A stretch of 64,000 nt of DNA from Treponema sp. UBA1793 (GTDB lineage Bacteria; Spirochaetota; Spirochaetia; Treponematales; Treponemataceae): the NCBI GenBank assembly GCA_002314445.1, contig DCFX01000052.1:26518-90517 (forward strand), in the 5' to 3' direction. A program made the position numbers and the translations under genes. Under the pieces are notes generated by a model. That model did no database searches and was not told the origin of the DNA. It worked only from the letters and a program-made list of their open reading frames with translations. Positions 26,323-33,989 of this stretch are shown here, piece by piece; position 1 is the first letter of the stretch, and every line of letters begins with the position of its first letter.

Positions 26323-26518
26323 ACAGTCAGGTTTCCAAGATTCTGATTCCTTATCAACAACGGCTGTATTTTATGCTAAAAGCCGTTGCTGTAAAAGCAA
26401 CAGTATCTTGTAATTATATCACTTTACGCAAGATATAAATGGGTTTATACTACGTTCATATAAAAGTACAACAATGCTGAACTTATATAAATATTTTTAA
26501 TTTTTAAGAGGTTACAAA
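26323..26518 (+). promoter_or_regulatory. Gap with weak hairpin and ketol-acid reductoisomerase promoter
   Basis: Near 26360-26395 an imperfect dyad (ACAACGGCT and AGCCGTTGC) without a T tract may end the MFS transcript. Further on, TTTACG (26423-26428) and TATACT (26446-26451), 17 bp apart, form the likely promoter, leaving a ~60-nt leader before the gene at 26519. No T-box or leader peptide was recognised. Confidence 0.5.
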
Positions 26519-28006
26519 ATGGAAGAACGCAAAAATTACTTCAATTCTATTCCGTGGCGCGAAGCACGTCTTCAGCTTGGACATTGCCGTTCAATGTCAA
26601 AGGACGAATTTGCAGACGATGTAAAAGCACTTAAAGGCAAAAAAATCGTCATCGTCGGATGCGGCGCCCAGGGATTGAACCAGGGATTGTGCCTCCGCGC
26701 AAGTGGTCTTGATGTAAGCTATGCACTTCGCGAAAGTGCAATTACCGAAAAACGCCAGAGCTGGAAAAATGCCACCGAAAACGGTTTTAAAGTCGGTACC
26801 TATCAGGAAATGATTCCTACCGCCGATGTCGTGGGAAATCTTACCCCCGATAAGCAGCATACTTCTGTCATTACCGAAGTACTCAAATACGGACGCAAGG
26901 GAATTACCATCTGGTACTCACACGGATTCAATATCGTCGAAGTCGGCATGCAGATTCCGAAAGAAGATACTGTCATTATGTGCGCCCCGAAAGGCCCCGG
27001 TACTGAAGTATGGCATGAATTTGAACGCGGATTCGGTGTCCCGGATCTTATTGCAGTTCATCCTGCAAACGATCCGGACAAACGCGGCTGGGCAGAAGTA
27101 AAAGCACTTGCTGTCGGCATGGGCGGAAGCAAAGCCGGTGTGCTTGAATCATCTTTCGTCGCTGAAGTAAAATCAGACCTCATGGGCGAGCAGACAATAC
27201 TCTGCGGTATGCTGCAGGCCGGTACAATCGTGTGCTACAACAAGATGGTTTCAAAGGGAATCGACCCCGGATACACGGTAAAGCTGCTTCAGCACGGCTG
27301 GAATCATATTTCAGAAGCGCTCAAATGGGGCGGAATTACGAATATGATGGACAGGCTGTCAAATCCTGCAAAAATAAAGGCAAACGAGCTTTCAAAACAG
27401 CTGAAAACGCTTCTTACCCCGCTCTACCGTAAGCATATGGATAACATCATCAGCGGCGACTTCAGTTCAACAATGATGAAGGACTGGGACAATAAGGATC
27501 ACGATCTGCTTACATGGAGGGAAGAGACTGGAAAACTTCCGTTTGAAACAACAGCTGAAAGTTCCGAAACAATCACTGAACAGGAATATTTTGACAAAGG
27601 CATTCTGCTCGTTGCAATGGTCAAGGCTGGATGTGAACTCGCCTTTGAAACAATGGTCGATGCAGGCATCATGCCTGAAAGCGCTTATTATGAATCACTG
27701 CACGAGGTACCGCTGATTGCAAATCTTATCGACCGCAAAAAGCTGTACGAAATGAACCGCGTTATTTCCGACACGGCAGAATACGGATGCGCTCTGTTTG
27801 CAAACGCTGCTGTTCCGCTTCTTGAAAAAGATTTTATGCCGAAGATTGATACAGATGTCATCGGAAAAGGTCTTACGGTCAAGGATACTGCTGTAAACAA
27901 CGTGCAGCTTGTTCAGATCAATGCAGAAATCCGCAACCATCCGATAGAAGTAGTAGGCCGTAAACTCCGTGCCTACATGACTGCAATGAAACCAGTAGTA
28001 GATTAA
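26519..28006 (+). CDS. ilvC: Ketol-acid reductoisomerase, class II (long form)
   Basis: KARI isomerises and reduces acetolactate or acetohydroxybutyrate with NADPH in valine, leucine and isoleucine synthesis. At 495 residues it is the long class II (E. coli type) enzyme with a duplicated knotted C-terminal domain. The Rossmann motif VIVGCGAQGLNQGLCLRASG is near residues 43-62. CAPKGPGTEV and DLMGEQTILCGMLQAG carry Mg-binding Asp/Glu, and ELAFETMVDAGIMPESAYYESL lies in the second repeat (~375-395). GAGG is 7 nt before the ATG. It stands alone, away from other ilv genes. Confidence 0.95.
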   Translation: MEERKNYFNSIPWREARLQLGHCRSMSKDEFADDVKALKGKKIVIVGCGAQGLNQGLCLRASGLDVSYALRESAITEKRQSWKNATENGFKVGTYQEMIPTADVVGNLTPDKQHTSVITEVLKYGRKGITIWYSHGFNIVEVGMQIPKEDTVIMCAPKGPGTEVWHEFERGFGVPDLIAVHPANDPDKRGWAEVKALAVGMGGSKAGVLESSFVAEVKSDLMGEQTILCGMLQAGTIVCYNKMVSKGIDPGYTVKLLQHGWNHISEALKWGGITNMMDRLSNPAKIKANELSKQLKTLLTPLYRKHMDNIISGDFSSTMMKDWDNKDHDLLTWREETGKLPFETTAESSETITEQEYFDKGILLVAMVKAGCELAFETMVDAGIMPESAYYESLHEVPLIANLIDRKKLYEMNRVISDTAEYGCALFANAAVPLLEKDFMPKIDTDVIGKGLTVKDTAVNNVQLVQINAEIRNHPIEVVGRKLRAYMTAMKPVVD

Positions 28007-28040
28007 AAAAATAAACAGCGTTTAGAAGAATCAAAAGACG

Positions 28041-28135
28041 GGATCCAGGGGTGTCCCCTGGTCATGCTGGGAAAAGTAAGTGGTTTGGAGAGAGAGAAAC
28101 ACCGCTTTGAAAGTAGAGGGGTTCTCTCTCTCCAA
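28041..28135. repeat. Composite of two perfect hairpins, REP-like element
   Basis: Hairpin 1 is CCAGGGG-TGT-CCCCTGG (28045-28061). Hairpin 2 has 14-bp perfect arms, TTGGAGAGAGAGAA (28085-28098) and TTCTCTCTCTCCAA (28122-28135), with a 23-nt loop. The pair lies between ilvC and the next gene and has no T tract. It looks like a dispersed palindromic element rather than a terminator. Confidence 0.55.
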
Positions 28136-28179
28136 GAAAACGTACGTTTATGACATATTGCCTGTTTTTTGTTCATAAT

Positions 28180-28208
28180 TTGTCAAATGCATTTTGTTGC
28201 TGTACAAT
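28180..28208 (+). promoter_or_regulatory. Promoter of the HD-GYP gene, probably leaderless
   Basis: TTGTCA (28180-28185) and TACAAT (28203-28208) are 17 bp apart. The chosen start codon follows 7 nt after the -10 and has no Shine-Dalgarno. Confidence 0.6.
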
Positions 28209-28215
28209 ATCATAT

Positions 28216-29526
28216 ATGGCAGTGAGTAAGCCGTCGGTAGATATATACACGCCACAAATATTAATCACATCAAGTGCGTCCGTCATCATTATGCGCCGGA
28301 TGCTGGGTCAAATCGGCCGGCATATTTATGAAGAAAAATGTATGGACTATATACAAGATTGTGAAAGGACTGCCTATATCGCCGTATCAATTATACGTCA
28401 GGGGCATCTGGAACAATTTATGCCGGTAAAGGATGTATTTCTCCTTTCTTTGTTCTCCTGTATTGGTTCATACCGTTTTATGCAGCAGGACGGTGCATTC
28501 TCAGAAAAGGATACTGCAAAACGCGATTATACATACAGTTATTATTTTCTCAAATATATGTCGCCATTCGGCAAAGACTTACGATATCTTCAGTTTTATA
28601 ATTCCTCAGACAATCCGCTGTCCATACGGGAATCAGAGCATGACGAATATGCACGCCTTATTTTTTTTGTGGTAAAAGCGGAAACGTACCTCAAAAGAAA
28701 AAATTATGAATATACACTGCATGAAATAGAAGCCCTCGCTCCGGCCGGCGGCAAGCCTGATTATATAAAATTATTTTTTGTTGCAGACAGACGCTGGAAT
28801 ATTGTTAAAAATCTGAGAGACGGTTCATTTCTAAGAACAATTGATGAGTGGTGCAACCTTCTTTCATTTAATGCTGAAGATACGTTCAAGCTTATTAAAA
28901 TGCTTATATACATTATGGATTTCAAGAGTACGGCAACTGTCGCTCACACGATCAATACAGCATGCTATGCATCCGTGCTCGGAGAACTGATGCATTGTAC
29001 GGAAAACGAAATAGATGAATTATACACAGCAGGCCTTCTTCACGACATAGGAAAAATGGCAATCAATTCATGCATTCTTGAATCTCCTGCAAAACTCAGC
29101 GAAGAGGATATGAAAATTATGCGCACACATGTTGCGGAAGGAGAGCGCATGATTCACGGCGTAGTTCCGCAGAAGCTTGAGCTTATATCCTCCCGGCATC
29201 ATGAAAAACTGGACGGTTCAGGCTATCCGCAGAAACTTACAGAAAAAGAATTATCCCTTCAGGACAGGATTCTTGCTATTTCAGATATAACAAGCGCGCT
29301 TACGGATACGAGAAGTTACAAAGGTGCGTTTTCCAAGGAAAAAACTGTCAGAATCATTAAAGGAATGACTAAATCAGGCAAACTTGATTCTGCCGTTACG
29401 GAACATATTATTACCGAATTCGATTCAATAAAAACGAAAGTTGACACACTGCGTGAACCGATGGCAGCAGAATTCGGACGTATTTCGGCGGAATTCGAAG
29501 CGGAAGAAGAGACAGAACTGATTTAA
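28216..29526 (+). CDS. HD-GYP domain protein with unrecognised N-terminal region
   Basis: The ~436-residue cytoplasmic protein has no recognisable domain in its N-terminal ~235 residues. The C-terminal part is an HD-GYP domain: LLHDIGKMAINSCIL, MRTHVAEGERMIHG, SSRHHEKLDGSGYPQKL and SDITSALTDTRSYKG, with all metal ligands and the GYP present. It should hydrolyse c-di-GMP. There is no receiver, so the N-terminal region probably senses something directly. The start at 28216 follows a consensus-like promoter by 7 nt; the upstream in-frame ATG at 28150 would put the promoter inside the gene. Confidence 0.82.
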   Translation: MAVSKPSVDIYTPQILITSSASVIIMRRMLGQIGRHIYEEKCMDYIQDCERTAYIAVSIIRQGHLEQFMPVKDVFLLSLFSCIGSYRFMQQDGAFSEKDTAKRDYTYSYYFLKYMSPFGKDLRYLQFYNSSDNPLSIRESEHDEYARLIFFVVKAETYLKRKNYEYTLHEIEALAPAGGKPDYIKLFFVADRRWNIVKNLRDGSFLRTIDEWCNLLSFNAEDTFKLIKMLIYIMDFKSTATVAHTINTACYASVLGELMHCTENEIDELYTAGLLHDIGKMAINSCILESPAKLSEEDMKIMRTHVAEGERMIHGVVPQKLELISSRHHEKLDGSGYPQKLTEKELSLQDRILAISDITSALTDTRSYKGAFSKEKTVRIIKGMTKSGKLDSAVTEHIITEFDSIKTKVDTLREPMAAEFGRISAEFEAEEETELI

Positions 29527-29580
29527 TGCATCCACCCGGCGGGAGATGTCTTTTTCGCTTTCATATGCTATACTTTTGTT

Positions 29581-29859
29581 ATGACGCGTCAGGAATTAAT
29601 CAAGGAACTTTCTGTCTCCGCGGAATTGAGCAGAAAAGACTGCAACGCCGCTGTTACTGCAATCTTTGATGAAATTAAAAAAACACTTGAAGAAGGCGGT
29701 AAATATACTCAAACGGGATTCGGTTCATTTGAAACGATAGTCACTAAAGAAAGGACAGGCCGGAATCCGATTACGAAGCAAAAAGTGCAGTATCCTAAAA
29801 AGCGCAAAATAAAATTTAAACCGTCGAAACTGTTCAAGGACAAGCTTAATGAAAAATGA
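29581..29859 (+). CDS. HU-family DNA-binding protein
   Basis: The 92-residue protein has the whole HU/IHF fold: two N-terminal helices (~3-40), then GGKYTQTGFGSFETIVTKER with the GFGSF motif, and the beta-arm tip GRNPITKQKV followed by a basic KKRKIKFKPSK tail. HU proteins bind and bend DNA in the nucleoid. TATACT ends 6 nt before the ATG and no Shine-Dalgarno is seen, so it is probably leaderless. It overlaps the next gene by 11 nt. Confidence 0.92.
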   Translation: MTRQELIKELSVSAELSRKDCNAAVTAIFDEIKKTLEEGGKYTQTGFGSFETIVTKERTGRNPITKQKVQYPKKRKIKFKPSKLFKDKLNEK

Positions 29860-31120
29860 TGTCGATGTGCTTACCCTTTCGGTTCTTTCCGAACGCGTCC
29901 AGGAGAAAACGGGCATTGATGCCGACAGTATAAAAAAAACGGCGAATCTGCTCTTTGATCTTATTGTAAAAGAAACAGCTGAAAACGAGTCTTTTAAATT
30001 ACAGGGATTCGGTACATTTAAAAAAATATTCGTTGCTGCATCAGATGGCAGAAATCCGCAGACAAATATGACGATCGAAATTCCTTCACACTATAAAGTT
30101 AAATTCATCCCCGCACCATCGTTTGCACTTATCATAAACAAGCCATACGCAGGCCTTAAACCGAAAATACTCAGTGAAGATACGGCTGCGGAAGAAAAAA
30201 AGAATCAGACAGGAGCTCCTTTGATTAAATCCCAGCCGGTAAAAAAAGATACGATGATGCCGGCAGTTCCCGAATCCGTTCTGCAGCCGGAACAAATACA
30301 GAAAGGTGAATTTCAAAAACAAACTGCTGTAGAGCCTCCGCCAGCTGCATCACACGTTCAGAACAAACAGACAGGGGAACCGGCATCACAAACTGTAATA
30401 AATCAGACAATACAGCATGCTGTTATTGAACATCAGATTATAAGACAGCAGATAGTGCAGCAGCAGATAATCAATCAGACAATTTTCCCCGACGACAGAA
30501 AAAACAAAGATGATGACGAATTCGATCCTGATTACGATACTGACGATGATGATGAAAGATATGTAAACAGATGCTGGTTTTTTGCGGGTATTGCCGTTGT
30601 GCTTACAGTTCTTGTGCTCATCACGTTTGTTCTTGCTCTTATTCACGGAACAGGAAAAACGGCTGCCGTAAAGACTCCTGTCGAAAAAAGGACAGTTTCA
30701 CCATCGCAACTGTCCGTTAGCAAAACGGCAGCAGATGACAATGTATATGCTGCGCTTGCAAAAACTCAGTACGGTATACGCAGTCTCTGGCCGTATATTT
30801 TCAGCGCCAACATGCTGCGCTATCCCGATCCCGATAAGCCGGGTGCCGTAAAAAATCTTGTTATACCGGCAAAACCGGATATGGAGACAGACCGCAAAGA
30901 TATTGAACTTTCCGTTATTGATGTATATGATGCTTACCGTGCACTTATCGCAAAACAACCAAAGGGAAAGGCTGCCGTTATCCGCAGGGAGCACGCGGTC
31001 ATGGCCCTTATCTGTGGTGAATCGCTCTGTAACGGTTTTATAGACAAATATGCTGTGCGGTTTGACCGGACTGATGTTAAAACGGCCAGAGAGCTAATTA
31101 AAAAAGCAGGAACAAGGTAA
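29849..31120 (+). CDS. HU-domain protein with transmembrane helix and LysM-like C-terminal domain
   Basis: The 423-residue protein has an unusual order of parts. An HU/IHF-like domain (~1-98; LQGFGTFKKIF, DGRNPQTNMTIEIPSHYKVKF split across the arm) is followed by a Pro/Lys/Gln-rich linker (~100-180). A Gln/Ile-rich helical stretch (~181-212) and an acidic run (~215-238) come next. One transmembrane helix (243-266) leads to a C-terminal domain in which residues ~298-342 resemble LysM (YGIRSLWPYIFSANMLRYP, then a VIPAKP ending). The basic HU side would be cytoplasmic and the LysM-like side periplasmic, so it could tie the nucleoid to the cell wall (inference). It is coupled to the HU gene by an 11-nt overlap. 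Confidence 0.8.
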   Translation: MKNDVDVLTLSVLSERVQEKTGIDADSIKKTANLLFDLIVKETAENESFKLQGFGTFKKIFVAASDGRNPQTNMTIEIPSHYKVKFIPAPSFALIINKPYAGLKPKILSEDTAAEEKKNQTGAPLIKSQPVKKDTMMPAVPESVLQPEQIQKGEFQKQTAVEPPPAASHVQNKQTGEPASQTVINQTIQHAVIEHQIIRQQIVQQQIINQTIFPDDRKNKDDDEFDPDYDTDDDDERYVNRCWFFAGIAVVLTVLVLITFVLALIHGTGKTAAVKTPVEKRTVSPSQLSVSKTAADDNVYAALAKTQYGIRSLWPYIFSANMLRYPDPDKPGAVKNLVIPAKPDMETDRKDIELSVIDVYDAYRALIAKQPKGKAAVIRREHAVMALICGESLCNGFIDKYAVRFDRTDVKTARELIKKAGTR

Positions 31121-31125
31121 TATTT

Positions 31126-31371
31126 ATGGAAAAGGTAACATACAAGACTCATGGTACATGTTCACGGGCGATCCATTTTACAAGAACAGACGACGGACGC
31201 ATAACCGATATCAGCTTTGACGGTGGCTGCAATGGTAATCTTAAAGCAATTTCAATTCTCTGTGACGGTATGACACCTGAGGAAATCGCAGCAAAACTGC
31301 TTGGCAACACATGCGGATTCAAGGATACAAGCTGTGCCGACCAGCTGGCAAAAGCAGTAATGCAGAAATAA
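31126..31371 (+). CDS. TSCPD domain protein (TIGR03905 type)
   Basis: This 81-residue protein matches the small TSCPD family, with conserved Cys residues in YKTHGTCSRAI, FDGGCNGNLKAI, LCDGMTPEEI and CGFKDTSCADQLAKA. The family is related to the C-terminal part of NrdJb and is thought to bind nucleic acid, metal or a cofactor; the function is unknown. It starts 5 nt after the stop of the HU/LysM-like gene with AAGG upstream, so it is probably the third gene of that operon. Confidence 0.85.
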   Translation: MEKVTYKTHGTCSRAIHFTRTDDGRITDISFDGGCNGNLKAISILCDGMTPEEIAAKLLGNTCGFKDTSCADQLAKAVMQK

Positions 31372-31578
31372 CTAACAATTTTGTATAAATATGCATTTGT
31401 ATCAGGTATATATATATATAATCGTATAAAAACGACATTTTCTTATACTTTGTCATTGCATTAAGTGTTGAAATTCAGTATGATTTTCTAGAAAACCGCA
31501 GGAATCGCTAAAAACGGAAGGCATTGCTTGTCAAAGTCGGAAGCGAGAACGGGCGGTAATCTTTTATAGGAGCCACTC
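31372..31578 (+). promoter_or_regulatory. Promoter region of PEP carboxykinase
   Basis: TTGCAT (31456-31461) and TATGAT (31479-31484) are 17 bp apart, giving a leader of about 85-90 nt. The upstream part is AT-rich with a TATATATATATAA run near 31410. No riboswitch was recognised. Confidence 0.6.
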
Positions 31579-33414
31579 ATGGAAGTTAAAGATCTTAAAA
31601 ACGCTAAAATCAAAGCGTGGGTTGAAGACTGGGTCAAATGGTGTGAGCCGGACAGTGTTTGTATCTGCGACGGTTCTGCAAAAGAGTACGACAAGCTCAT
31701 GAAAGGTCTTGTCGATGCAGGTCTTGCAACAGAGCTCAAGAAGAAGCCGCACAGCTATCTTTTCCGTTCACTCCCTTCAGACGTTGCACGTGTTGAAGGA
31801 CGCACATATATTGCATCCGTAAAAGAAGACGATGCAGGCCCGACAAACCACTGGATCGATCCTGCAGAACTCAAAAAAACAATGAAGGAACTGTATCATG
31901 GCTGTATGCATGGCCGTACAATGTATGTCATTCCGTTCAGTATGGGGCCGATTGGTTCTTCAATCGGTAAAAACGGTATCGAAATTACGGATTCAGCATA
32001 CGTTGTCTGCAACATGGACATCATGACACGTGTCGGAACAAAGATTCTCGACAATATCGGTACAGACGGCGAATGGATTCCGTGTATGCATTCAGTCGGA
32101 AAACCGCTCAACAACGGCGAATCAGACAACGGCATCTGGCCGTGCGCAGACATGGACCACAAATACATCAGCCAGTTCCCCGAAGAACGCACGATCTGGT
32201 CGTACGGTTCAGGATACGGCGGAAACGCACTGCTCGGAAAGAAATGCTTTGCACTCCGCATCGCAAGCGTTATGGCTCGCGACGAGGGATGGCTCGCAGA
32301 GCACATGCTTATTCTTAAGCTCACAAACCCGAAAGGCGAAGTAAAATATATTACAGGCGCATTCCCGTCTGCATGCGGCAAGACAAATCTCGCCATGCTC
32401 CGCCCGACACTTCCCGGATGGAAAGTCGAGACTGTCGGTGATGATATCGCATGGATGAAATTCGGCAAAGACGGACGTCTCTATGCTATCAACCCTGAAC
32501 ACGGTTTCTTCGGCGTAGCACCGGGAACATCTGATGATTCCAACTACAACGCAATGCGCGCTGCTGAAAAGAACACAATCTTTACCAACTGCGCTCTTAC
32601 CGATGACGGAGACGTCTGGTGGGAAGGCATCGGATACAAACCTGAAGGAAAGAATCTTGTCGACTGGCACGGAAATACACGCCCGTGTCCGGCAAACGAC
32701 AAGAACCCGAAGGACAAGGAACAGTGCATGGCTCATCCGAACGCACGCTTTACAGCTCCTGCAGATCAGTGCCCGTGCATCGCTCCCAACTGGGAAGATC
32801 CTGACGGCGTACCGATCAGCGCATTCCTCTTCGGAGGACGCCGCCCGTCAACTGTACCGCTCGTACATCAGGCACGCAGCTGGAACCACGGTGTATTCCT
32901 TGGTTCAATCGTCGGTTCTGAAGTTACGGCTGCCGTTATTTCCGACCAGGTCGGTCAGGTCCGCCGTGATCCGTTCGCCATGCTTCCGTTCTGCGGATAC
33001 AACATGGGCGACTACTTCCAGCACTGGATCGACGTTGGTCACAAATCAACGGAAGACAAACTGCCGAAGATTTTCTACGTCAACTGGTTCCGGAAGGATG
33101 CAGACGGTAACTTCATGTGGCCGGGATACGGCGAAAACAGCCGCGTTCTTGCATGGATTTTCGACCGCTGCGACGGTAAAGACAACTATATGGACACCCC
33201 GATCGGTTATATGCCGAAAGATGGTGCTATTGATACGAAAGGACTCAGCGGCGTAACTCCTGAAACGATGAAGGCACTCACATCTGTCGATGTTGAGGGC
33301 TGGAAAAAGGAAATCAAGGATATCCGCGAGAACCACTATCCGAAGTTCGGAAAGCATCTGCCGAAAGAACTTTCAAAGTGCCTTGACGATCTTGAAGCAA
33401 ACCTGAACAAGTAA
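31579..33414 (+). CDS. pckG: Phosphoenolpyruvate carboxykinase (GTP)
   Basis: The 611-residue GTP-type PEPCK interconverts oxaloacetate + GTP and PEP + GDP + CO2 in the cytoplasm. In fermenting anaerobes it often fixes CO2 towards succinate. Motifs are YVVCNMDIMTRVG, the P-loop GAFPSACGKTNLAML, WMKFGKDGRLYAINPEHG, and FLFGGRRPSTVPLVHQARSW at the nucleotide/substrate site. The length is normal for the family. AGGAG is 8 nt before the ATG. Codon use is strongly biased, as expected for a highly expressed gene, and a strong terminator follows. Confidence 0.97.
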   Translation: MEVKDLKNAKIKAWVEDWVKWCEPDSVCICDGSAKEYDKLMKGLVDAGLATELKKKPHSYLFRSLPSDVARVEGRTYIASVKEDDAGPTNHWIDPAELKKTMKELYHGCMHGRTMYVIPFSMGPIGSSIGKNGIEITDSAYVVCNMDIMTRVGTKILDNIGTDGEWIPCMHSVGKPLNNGESDNGIWPCADMDHKYISQFPEERTIWSYGSGYGGNALLGKKCFALRIASVMARDEGWLAEHMLILKLTNPKGEVKYITGAFPSACGKTNLAMLRPTLPGWKVETVGDDIAWMKFGKDGRLYAINPEHGFFGVAPGTSDDSNYNAMRAAEKNTIFTNCALTDDGDVWWEGIGYKPEGKNLVDWHGNTRPCPANDKNPKDKEQCMAHPNARFTAPADQCPCIAPNWEDPDGVPISAFLFGGRRPSTVPLVHQARSWNHGVFLGSIVGSEVTAAVISDQVGQVRRDPFAMLPFCGYNMGDYFQHWIDVGHKSTEDKLPKIFYVNWFRKDADGNFMWPGYGENSRVLAWIFDRCDGKDNYMDTPIGYMPKDGAIDTKGLSGVTPETMKALTSVDVEGWKKEIKDIRENHYPKFGKHLPKELSKCLDDLEANLNK

Positions 33415-33440
33415 CGTAAGCGTCCTGAACGTATTCTTAC

Positions 33441-33476
33441 AAGCCCCGGTGCAGTACTGTGCCGGGGCTTTTTTTT
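33441..33476 (+). terminator. Rho-independent terminator of pckG
   Basis: AAGCCCCGG (33441-33449) and CCGGGGCTT (33462-33470) form the stem, followed by a T tract to 33476, about 27 nt after the pckG stop. Confidence 0.9.
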
Positions 33477-33521
33477 ATGCGTTGACGTCACAGAGTAATC
33501 AAGGTATTATTTTATAGACAT

Positions 33522-33583
33522 AAAATTACTATAGGGAACCTCGTAAAACTTCAGTTTTTGAGGTTACTTTGAAAGTAATTTTT
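33522..33583. repeat. Diverged copy of a 38-bp palindromic repeat, in a larger inverted repeat
   Basis: The core GGGAACCTC..AGTTTTTGAGGTT (33534-33565) is an imperfect version of the perfect palindrome at 62245-62282. It is flanked by AAAATTACT (33522-33530) and AGTAATTTT (33574-33582), themselves inverted. It lies just upstream of hicB and could be a small non-autonomous element or an operator region. Confidence 0.5.
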
Positions 33584-33614
33584 TAGAATGCCCTATATAC
33601 AACAGGAGGTACAT

Positions 33615-33803
33615 ATGTCATTACAATACACATATTGGAAGGATGCGGATTATTTTATTGGATATCTGAATGAATTTCCTGATTATGAAACGGAGGGAAA
33701 AACATTGGAAGAACTGCAGCAAAATCTCCGCGATATTTATAACGACATCCAGACAAATGAAATCCCCTTCATCCGTCGGACCGCAGAACTGGTGCTTGCA
33801 TGA
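33615..33803 (+). CDS. hicB: HicB-like antitoxin
   Basis: The ~62-residue protein has the HicB partial RNase H fold: YTYWKDADYFIGYLNEFPDY is the first strands, and TEGKTLEELQQNLRDIYNDI the helix. It lacks the C-terminal DNA-binding HTH/RHH found in longer HicB proteins, so autoregulation may depend on the complex or another factor. AGGAGGT is 6 nt before the ATG at 33615, which rules out a 9-residue longer form. It overlaps the toxin gene by 4 nt (ATGA). The antitoxin-first order is common in short-HicB systems. Confidence 0.85.
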   Translation: MSLQYTYWKDADYFIGYLNEFPDYETEGKTLEELQQNLRDIYNDIQTNEIPFIRRTAELVLA

Positions 33804-33979
33804 AACGAAAGGATTTAATAACGCAACTTGAAAAAATGGGATGTACACTAGTAAGACATGGTGCATCTCACGACTGGTATACAAATTATACTACAAATGT
33901 CTCTCAGCCTGTTCCCAGACACTCGGAAATAAACGAACACCTTGCAAAATCAATTCTTAAAAAAATGAAAAACGATTAG
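33800..33979 (+). CDS. hicA: HicA-like mRNA interferase toxin
   Basis: This 59-residue toxin starts within the antitoxin stop (ATGA overlap). It has the dsRBD-like HicA features: KRKDLITQLEKMGCTLVRHG, then the catalytic His H24 in GASHDWY, a second strand, VPRHSEINEHLAKSILKKM at the C-terminus. HicA degrades mRNA when not bound by HicB. The chromosomal location and lack of nearby mobility genes suggest a resident toxin-antitoxin module, although a palindromic repeat flanks it upstream. It is followed 10 nt later by the oxidoreductase-RNase H gene. Confidence 0.85.
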   Translation: MKRKDLITQLEKMGCTLVRHGASHDWYTNYTTNVSQPVPRHSEINEHLAKSILKKMKND

Positions 33980-33989
33980 GAAGTACCGT

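Noticed and set aside
28041..28135. tRNA or riboswitch in the structured gap after ilvC
   Set aside because: No cloverleaf, anticodon or known aptamer core; only two simple hairpins.
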